From Rhodocollybia butyracea (Eukaryota; Basidiomycota; Agaricomycetes; Agaricales; Omphalotaceae): a DNA stretch of 64,000 bases. Below are positions 56,659-64,000 of the stretch, piece by piece. The notes beneath the pieces were generated by a model that saw only the letters and a list, made by a program, of their open reading frames with translations, had not been told where the DNA came from and did not search any database. Position numbers and translations under genes: made by a program. Location: NCBI GenBank assembly GCA_015501585.1, contig JADNRY010000041.1, forward strand, positions 278,266-342,265. The letters are read 5' to 3'. Every line of letters begins with the position of its first letter. The first letter of the stretch is position 1.

Positions 56659-59600
56659 CTACGATAGTTTGGTTAAACTCTTCTTCAATTCCACGTTCTT
56701 CCTCTCCAAAGACTCCAACTTCAACTCCGAATCCCGCATCTTCTTCATAAGGTACTGTGTCCTTCTCGATGAAGCATCTTCGCCGAACCAAGTGGTAGGG
56801 GTGTCTCTCCGAATCTCCGTCAATTTGAGTAATTCTTCTTCGCATGCCTGAATAGTAACTTCGGCACCAGAAATGAGTCGGTTGTTAAACTCGATCTCTT
56901 GACTCGCTCGGAATACCGGGTCTACATCCATCAGTCAGATACCACGTGGAATGTGAAAGAGAGAGAGAGATCTTACCGTTGACCAAACGCTCGAAGACCC
57001 ATCTGAAAACCGGTTTTCCAGGAATGATAACAGAAGGTCGACCTAGAATGATTCGCGCATCAGATACAAATGATCTGAGACCAATACTCGTCGCTCACCA
57101 TCCTGTGTGGCTATTGTTATCAATTCAGCGTGCTCCATTGAGCGCAGTGGAAGCTCGTCGCCCTTGAACGGGTAGTCGAGTAACACCTGGTGGTAAGGGA
57201 CCTCTGAATTCTTCGACAAGAGGTTGAGTAACATCCACGCCTGATCCCGGGTCCAAGGTAAACTTTTCGCGTCGTCAGCGTCATCACCAAAGGCATTCTT
57301 TCTCAGTTCACCAACTCCACGACTGATGATGTCTTCTACAGCTTCCTTGACACTCATACCGGAACGAACTTTGTTCACAAGCTAGAGAGATTTGATTTTA
57401 GCAGCGGAGAAAGGACGGTGAACGTTGACTCACGCTTTCTAGGTCAACGGAACGACCACCAAGACGTTGCACAAATGTCTTTTCTTCTCGAGAGAGTGAC
57501 ACATTGACATCAGCTTGTTGCAACTTCTCTTGCACGAAAGTGAGAGCACTGGCTTCATCGGCGTCGTACAGAGCTACAAAATTGAGTGGCTTGGATTGAA
57601 GAGCTGGGAACACGCGATGAGCGCTCGTCTTCAGAAACACACTATGAATCTCACCTTTGGCCACTTTCTTGGAATTTTCCCTGTTATCACTGACAACGAC
57701 AACATGCGCAATCTATCCAGGTTTTAGAGATGTTTTAGAAGGGATGCAAAATCACGCACCTGGTTCTCGGCAAGTTTGGCAGCCCATTGAGCAAGAGCAT
57801 CCAAAAGAACCGTCCGACTCGAACCAGTCTTGCCAGCAAAATTCCGTATTACAACTATAGGTAAAGCCTCCACAGCCTGGACATCCACTCCGTCCTTTCT
57901 TCCACCTTCTGTGTCTTTTCGATTGTTTTGGTCTCCCGTTCGTTGAACATCTACGGAAGCTTTTTCGTTATGCGATTCTTTGACTTGGTTAGTATCCCTC
58001 TTTGTCTCGTTCTTCGTATTCTTCTGTATTTTTTTCATGACTTCATTATGTTGCCTTTTGTTGACGTTTCGAAGGCCCACGGCTACGGTATCCAGGATCT
58101 CTTTCAGCTGCTCATCGACTGAACGACTCAGTCCGGCTGCGAGAGCCCATTAGGCTTTGGAGATCTTTGTTTAGAACTGTGCACACCTTTTTGGCCGATC
58201 AACCCCACGCTTGCAACATCGATGAGTGAATTTATCCTGTTCATGAAGGAAAATACAGGCCAGTATCCGGTCTGCTTAGCAAGGCCGGCCACCAGTTGAG
58301 CATCGGAAGAAGCCTTGGAAAGCTTGTTACAGTCGATGACAAGAGATTTTCTGATTATTCGATTGGTGAGCATGGCTAACATAGAGGACAATGAAAATAT
58401 ACCTTTCAGTAGCTTTCAGGGTTGCCGCTATCATCGTGGTTTTTCCGCTTCCTTGTGGGCCATGGACAAAGGTCACCGTAGAGGGTACATCAGACAAGTA
58501 TGCTTGAAGAGCCCTCTGAGCGTCTTCCCTCTCTTTCCAAACTTGTTTGTCGGCCGGGAAAGCTTCGGATTTGGAATAGAGTCTCTCTAACGTATTTGCT
58601 CGAAGCCATCGGTATATTTTGAATTCTGAGTGCGATTGAGAATTGAGAAACTAGGCAGTTGGGATCTCACCTTTGAGGTCAAACCAGTCGAGAAGTTTAG
58701 CTTCTACGAAAAGTACACGAATTGGATCGAAAACCTTATGCATTGCATAAGTTGACTAAGGATTGAACAAGTATGGGTAATCTTACCGTGTAGGTGAATG
58801 TACCGATGAGGAAGAAAAGGACGGGTAAAGAGATTCTGGGATGGTTTGTTATCCAGTCTCGAACGGCATGACCTGAGATGGGGTAGAGATAAGATATGCG
58901 TAGACGAGTCGTTCCGCCGGCGTTGGGTATTTCTAGGCCGTATATGACGTTACGTGCAACAGTTGCAGCCTTTACGCTCGAGAAGGCGACCGTGGAAAAC
59001 CGTTGTGTGCCAGCAGGTGCTGGATCTGGGGGCGAGAGTGTTTCGATTCGACCATAAGGGCGAAATAGGTTGTACAGCGTCTCTTCGGGTAGGTCGGGAC
59101 CTTCGAATGAAACCTTAAGCATTGGCGTGCTGTAACGGCTCACTATGTCCTAGATAGTATTTGTAAAGCAGCAGAGATAATAGTTGATACTGCTTACCTC
59201 GTTCCAAGGAGAACCTTTGACCCTCCACACATTTGCTTTACGAGTTCCTAGCCAAGTTGTTATTCCGCCATTGGCCATGGCCTCGTTTCGCATACTTTCT
59301 TCAATGTTCTTTAGGGCAACGTCTTCTGATTGCGGTGATGTGTATTTGAACCGAACAAAGACACCGCCGTCTTTGAAATGTGGATCAAGGGAGATTATTT
59401 GCAAACTATGAGTCTTGACTGCACTGAATCGTTCCTTCAAGTTGGTTAAAAGTGTGTCTTGATATGGCTTTACAAAATGACGACGAATACTATGATTCAA
59501 TGAGAGCATGCTTCAAGGAGAGTTAGTAGGAACTTACTCGAATCTCGCTAGTAGAATGGGGAAAACTGAATCAATGAATACACATCCATCTCGTTCTTGT

Positions 59601-59752
59601 ACTACCTGAAAGACAACTGAGATTTACACAAAGCAAGACCTCAGAGCGCTGACCTCTGTATCTTCTTTCACGGTAGAGAACGATCTGGAAATTGGAGGCG
59701 AGCGAAAGACGCGATACTGGGTAAATCCAGAGAGAGCTCCTCGCCGAAACAT
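56659..59752 (-). CDS. YME2: Mitochondrial escape protein 2 (Yme2/Rna12)
   Basis: About 850 aa. Start MFRRGALSGFTQYRVFRSPP is a mitochondrial presequence. Then comes DGCVFIDSVFPI with the family's ERFSAVKTHSLQIISLDPHF. An RRM follows (MLKVSFEGPDLPEETLYNLF, FSTVAFSSVKAATVA). One membrane segment is ISLPVLFFLIGTFTYTV. A P-loop ATPase domain has Walker A GPQGSGKTTMIA, then LVIDCNKLS, a charged insert of about 70 residues, and ALPIVVIRNFAGK. The C-terminal RNA12 domain ends in a coiled coil (KKMRDSELKLESLERKNVEL). In yeast Yme2 sits in the inner membrane with the RRM inside the matrix and affects mtDNA escape and nucleoid structure. Divergent from TIM17 across 93 bp. Confidence 0.93.
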
Positions 59753-59845
59753 GAAGATTCAAACAGACGCCGACTTACATTATGAAGTCATTGAGATAAT
59801 TAGCGCCCAACCAGTCGAAATTTTTCGCTTTGCCATCTCACGACG
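59753..59845. promoter_or_regulatory. 93-bp bidirectional upstream region, YME2/TIM17
   Basis: Two inner-membrane mitochondrial genes start divergently 93 bp apart. No TATA box. Confidence 0.5.
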
Positions 59846-60514
59846 ATGGCACACGCAGACCATACACGCGACCCATGGCAAGCAATCCGGTTACAAAGTC
59901 TACAGCGATTATCTAACATATCTTCAGTCCCTGGGTAATCTTGAATGACTTTGGGGGCGCGTTTGCAATGGGTTCCATAGGTGGCGGTATTTGGTATGGT
60001 ATAAAGGGAGCTAGAAATGCGCCTCGGGTCAGTTAATTTACCTTCTGTATCTTGAATAACTTGACTTTTCATAGGGTGACCGGATTATAGCTGGCCTCTC
60101 GTCTATCAAAGCAAGAGCTCCTGTAACCGGTGGTAATTTCGGAATCTGGGGAGGTTGTTTTTCAACTTTCGACTGTGCAATCAAAGGTGTTAGACAAAAA
60201 GAGGATGCTTGGAATGCTATTCTATCTGGCTTTCATGACTGGTGGATGTTTAGCTGCACGTAGTACGCTGATTTTATTTTGCACGAAGACTTGCATCTCA
60301 AATGCTGTTCAGGTGGACCCAGATCTGCTCTTACTTCTGCGATCAGCTGTGGCATATTGTTAGGTGTATTTGAGGGAGTGGGTGTTCTTATTGGTCGTGT
60401 CTTTGCTGCAGGTCCACCATCAATGGCACCTTGTGCGTATTTCTATCGTCTTCCCTCTAAATCTTCTTAAAACTTACTCTAGTATCAACCCCTATGACCT
60501 CGCAACCACCATGA
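59846..60514 (+). CDS. TIM17: TIM23 translocase subunit Tim17
   Basis: About 155 aa in five exons. Start [20 protein letters not shown] uses an unusual GC-AG intron (59878-59927, GCAAGC to CTTCAG) inside the Cys codon. The rest is conserved: [80 protein letters not shown], and [19 protein letters not shown]. Four membrane segments with GxxxG-type packing and a paired Cys are the family features. It ends [13 protein letters not shown] after a last small exon. Tim17 forms the protein-conducting part of the presequence translocase in the inner membrane. Confidence 0.95.
59878..59927 (+). other. TIM17: GC-AG intron in TIM17
   Basis: 50 nt, GCAAGC donor after CCATG, branch CTAAC, CTTCAG acceptor. 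It joins TG to T, giving the conserved DPCPW. Confidence 0.85.
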
Positions 60515-60830
60515 TACTAACACTAATAGACTTTTCTCTTACATCTCGCTACTATCTATACCATACTGTTAATATGCTTAATTTGTGTCTGCATAATACA
60601 AAGCACTCCACTCACTGTCTGTTACGACGCGTCGAACGCGAGAATTTGTTGAAACCGAGTTTTATCCAGCATTGCGTTTCTGGCTCACGCTCTTATTCGA
60701 TAGAACTAGGCTATTTGCTTTTCAATTGAGAGTGGACACAAAGGGTTTTTACAAGTGGAGTATTTCATCACATGTCTTGTGAGCATCCTTCCTTCCTTCT
60801 TTCACTGCCACTATAACTACTCCCTTGGGC
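60515..60830. other. Intergenic, 316 bp
   Basis: Between tandem genes TIM17 and the DSP gene. No gene is seen. Confidence 0.55.
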
Positions 60831-62334
60831 ATGATTCCTCCAAGCGTAGACGAAGTCGACAAGCAAATATATCTCGGCAAGTACGTCTTCTACTCTTCAT
60901 TTCTTTCTATTATTAGTACTCCCCATTTGTTAACCGAGGCTTCAGTCTCTCTGCTGCATTTTCTTCAGACTTGCGCAACCAATTAGGAATCACCCATATT
61001 CTGTCTGTTTGCCCCGAAACTCTTTCATCCGTCGATTCAGAAGGCTTTAAATGCCAGAACATCGTTGTAGATGATTGCGAGTATGCGGATTTGCTCATTC
61101 ATCTGCCCAAAGCTTGTCAGTTTATTCAGCAAGCGATTGATGAAGAAGGACGTATCTTAATCCACTGCGTGATGGGCGTATCGAGAAGTGCTACGGTTTT
61201 GGCCGCATTTTGTACGTCTCTTTTCAGCCTCCCCCTGCGTCATAATTCTCACTGTAAAATCTAGTTATGCAGTCCAAGAACATTAGTCCATCTGAAGCTA
61301 TAGGGCTTATTCGGACGCGTCGATCTTGTATACAACCAAACTACGGTTTTAAACTTCAACTTGACGCCTTTGCTCAATGCAACTATCACCCTTCAGCCGA
61401 CAACCCTGCGTACATCTCTTGGAAGCGTCGACAGGAACAAGACGTCACATTTTTCTTAAACCAGATGATTGACACCACTTCAGTGATACGAAATCAATTG
61501 TATCTCGCCAGGCACGTAGCACTTATCGAATATCATTGTCTAAATATTCAACTCCTTCGTTGCTCAGCGACTTTCCAAATGAAATCGAGTCGGCCGAGTC
61601 TCTCATAGTTGAGCTCGGTATCACCCACTTGCTGTCGATTGCACCCTCAACCGCTATTCCAAATGTACCGCATGTCCAACATCATCATATATCCGATGCG
61701 CAACAAGATCATGGAGTGCTTTTGTTGGCCATTCCAGAAACGAACAATTACATTAAAGAGGCGCTAGCTACAAATGGAGTAGTCCTTGTTTTCTCATCTC
61801 TGGAGTCCAAAGCTGTTCTTGCTGCTTATGGGTACTGTGCGTTGTGTTCAATCCCCAAGAACAGCCCCTCTAATAACACTTGTTAGTTATGTGTTCTCAA
61901 AAATCCTCTCCCAAGCAAGTGTATCAACAGCTGACTGAAGGTGAAGCCTTGTTTATGCAAATGCAGTCCATGTTTTTCTCACTAGATTGTTGCTAGTTTT
62001 ACCTCTATTCCATCACACGTCCAATTTTACTGAGCAGCTGGAATTGCTTGATGCTTGCGCGGGAGTTCCTACTCCTGATCACCCATTAGTTAGCAAGTGG
62101 TTGAGCAAATTAGAGTCCGGTGGAACATCCGGCTGGTCTAGCAGGCGAGGTTCATCGACAGAGGCAATGGCAACGGCTCTTAATAAAACTGCTATGAACT
62201 TACTGAGCGAAACGGGCCTCGATTTATCCACTTTTAGCGAGACCCTTAACAAAAGCCTCTCGCGGTGTACATACGTAGGTGACAGCCTGTACACTCGGAT
62301 GGAACGTATGGCGGACGATCTGCCCCCGAGATAG
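60831..62334 (+). CDS. Dual-specificity protein phosphatase with two tandem domains, the second lacking the active site
   Basis: About 385 aa in six exons. Domain 1 (residues ~8-145): KQIYLGNLSAAFSSDLRNQL, GITHILSVCPE, then the active loop ILIHCVMGVSRSATVLAAF, i.e. HCxxGxxRSxT with the catalytic Cys and Arg. Domain 2 (~165-300) repeats the fold: LYLASDFPNEIESAESLIVE, LGITHLLSIAPS, LAIPETNNYIKEALATNGVV and LVFSSLESKAVLAAYVMCSQ. Here the loop reads VFSSLESKAV, with no Cys or Arg, so it should be catalytically dead. A C-terminal tail of about 100 residues has no known domain. The joint at 61512-61567 fits only as a GC-AG intron. Substrates unknown; the second domain may be regulatory. Confidence 0.88.
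61512..61567 (+). other. GC-AG intron in the tandem DSP gene
   Basis: 56 nt, CAG|GCACGT donor and TTGCTCAG acceptor. It gives YLASDFPNEIES, matching the first domain's YLGNLSAAF in position. A GT donor 4 nt on with a later GAG acceptor is an alternative but would delete the DFPNEIE segment. Confidence 0.6.
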
Positions 62335-64000
62335 ACATATCTGAAGCTCAGGTAGGTTACATCCAACTTATAAATGGCTGCGGCCGTTGTTCAAATTACT
62401 AGAACACGTTAGGTCTCCCAGTCAGCTCCGTCGGTAGTAGATTGGGCTTGAAGTGTTTGGCCTGCATAGAAGCCTTTCAATGACAAGTATATCCGAACAC
62501 TTCCGCAAGCTTGATTATGCCCAATACCCTCCGATACCTCGATATCCGCTTTGAATTTTACACCGGAGGAGATCTATAGCTTCCTCGGTTGTCGCCCCCA
62601 CTAATCGAGGTTACCAGCTTTCAAAGATTGACTTATGAGGCACTACAATGGAATTTTTCTCCCGCATACGCACAGGATACTCCTAACCGACACGAATGTT
62701 GTTCACCAGGAGCTGTCGAACGACGCACAGATGGATATCAGATAGATGTCAAATGGAGGGGACCGGTGCAGGCAGCGAGCTCGACTCTCGAAGAGAAGGT
62801 AGACAGCAAGGCTGGGACAGGGATGGTAACAGACCTCTAAAGTAAATTTGATAGTGCATCGGCTCTTGCTGGATCATGGACAGCTTCTCGCGTAGTCCCC
62901 ACCTATACAGGAGTCGCCAAATCCCACGCAACCGATAGCGAAATCAGCGCACCACCCCAGGGTGTTATGCATATTAGTGGAGATCTATGCAACCAAGAAA
63001 AATGTATCGTCCGAGTCACTTTCCTCTGTCTCACATCCGTAAGACGATTCCAACCAACGTCCAAGCTTGAACTTGAATTTTAGGGAAGGACGGTCACCTT
63101 TAAAGGTGTTTGCACCAACATTTAACTTCGGTGAACATAGCCTTGGCTTCCCTTGGGGCAACCTTGAAGTTGTAGGAGCAGTATGGGGACAAAGTGACTG
63201 CTCCGTAGGCATGAATACGCTCTATGAACTGCAATGTCAAACAAAAAGAAATAAAAATCTTGTGGACACATCGTCACCGGAATCGATGGTACAGAACAAT
63301 TTCAGTCATGAGTACTTCTAGCCTCTGCCACATTTTGACCGTGCCTATGTATCGTAGTATCTCGATAGTATATCTCGGTCCCGGTGTTCCTCCAGAGTCC
63401 AGAGTCAAAATACTAATAATCCTACTAAGCGATGACTCGAAAAACGTTTTTCCGGATGACTCCCCAGGCCTACTGGTGAGTAGCTGTCCACTACTTAGCT
63501 GTACGCAGGTCTACAGATGCGGAGGTCTCGGCGCTTACCAGTGACCCCCGCAAGGCCCGGCACTACTCACTATGCCAGCGCCAAATAATAACGGGCGAAA
63601 AAGCTAGCGAAATTGTATTTGTAATTAGTTGTCTTTTTCAATGTAAACAAGCTTCAAAAGACCCGTGGCCACACGGGAATTTAAAAACATTGATATACTA
63701 TCTGCATAGTACTTCCAGGTAAACAATATTCCTGCACTGCCCAGTATCATCCACATTTGCATGTCTCTGTAGTATGTACCTACTTACACTTCCTCTTTGG
63801 GAAGATTTGCAGGAGTCGAAGTACTTTCCCTTCATGGGTTAAGCTCAAGTTAAGCTTGCTGCTTCTCTTCCTTGAGTCTGGCTGTCCCCTTGTACACGGG
63901 GCCCTGCCATAAGTATAGCGGAGCCAAGTATTTTATTACTACTGTTAGTAAATCTTTACCAGATAAATGCTCTTTCTTGAACCCTTAGGAAAACTTGCGA
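62335..64000. other. Terminal stretch without a convincing gene
   Basis: One plus-strand frame is open from about 62592 to 63083 except for a single TAA at 62838-62840. Its translation looks protein-like (YQIDVKWRGPVQAASSTLEE before the stop; SASALAGSWTASRVVPTYTG after) but has no ATG near the start and no recognised family. It may be a relic. From 63550 to 64000 the sequence is AT-rich and nothing was recognised. Confidence 0.4.

Overview
This is a gene-dense stretch of nuclear DNA from a filamentous basidiomycete, most likely an agaricomycete mushroom. The signs are many short introns of about 45-60 nt with GTRNGT donors and CTNAC-type branch sites, proteins typical of Agaricomycetes (multi-intron cytochrome P450, tetraspanin, phytase-like acid phosphatase), and close packing of genes on both strands. 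No rRNA, tRNA, transposon, CRISPR array or virus was recognised. Gene models were assembled by eye from open frames and splice motifs, so gene ends are firmer than internal exon borders.

Layout. 1-11.4 kb: 5' part of GRC3 (-), secreted S1/P1 nuclease (-), mitochondrial NUC1-type nuclease (+), mitoribosomal mL46 (-), V-ATPase subunit H (+), an FMN-dependent 2-hydroxyacid oxidase/lactate 2-monooxygenase-like gene (+) and a Ser-rich unknown (-). 11.4-20.6 kb is looser: a secreted phytase-type phosphatase and a P450 lie between gene-free stretches of 1.9 and 2.8 kb. 20.9-31.2 kb: a mitoribosomal bL31-like gene, a probable decayed gene, a Cip2/Pin4-like RNA-binding protein, a small unknown, UBE2C/Ubc11 and the endocytic scaffold Ede1. 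31.5-43.5 kb: an unknown nuclear-looking protein, DEAD-box helicase Dbp4, class II cAMP phosphodiesterase, striatin and TMA7. 43.6-62.3 kb: a large secreted alpha/beta hydrolase, a Clr2-like silencing protein carrying C2H2 fingers, rRNA methyltransferase Bmt2, a tetraspanin, MBF1, gamma-tubulin, YME2, TIM17 and a tandem dual-specificity phosphatase. The last 1.7 kb has no convincing gene.

How the genes relate. Several neighbours are divergent with very short shared upstream regions: mL46/VMA13 61 bp, TMA7/hydrolase 71 bp, YME2/TIM17 93 bp, unknown/DBP4 98 bp, S1-P1 nuclease/NUC1 170 bp. YME2 and TIM17 both act in the inner mitochondrial membrane and the 170-bp region separates two nucleases, so co-regulation is plausible. 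GRC3, DBP4 and BMT2 all serve ribosome biogenesis. TATA boxes are seen next to the secreted S1/P1 nuclease and phytase genes and not next to the housekeeping pairs.

The most unusual observations are a 2-nt exon that MBF1 appears to need, at least three coding introns that fit only as GC-AG, a Clr2 protein with built-in zinc fingers, and a phosphatase gene made of one active and one apparently dead DSP domain.
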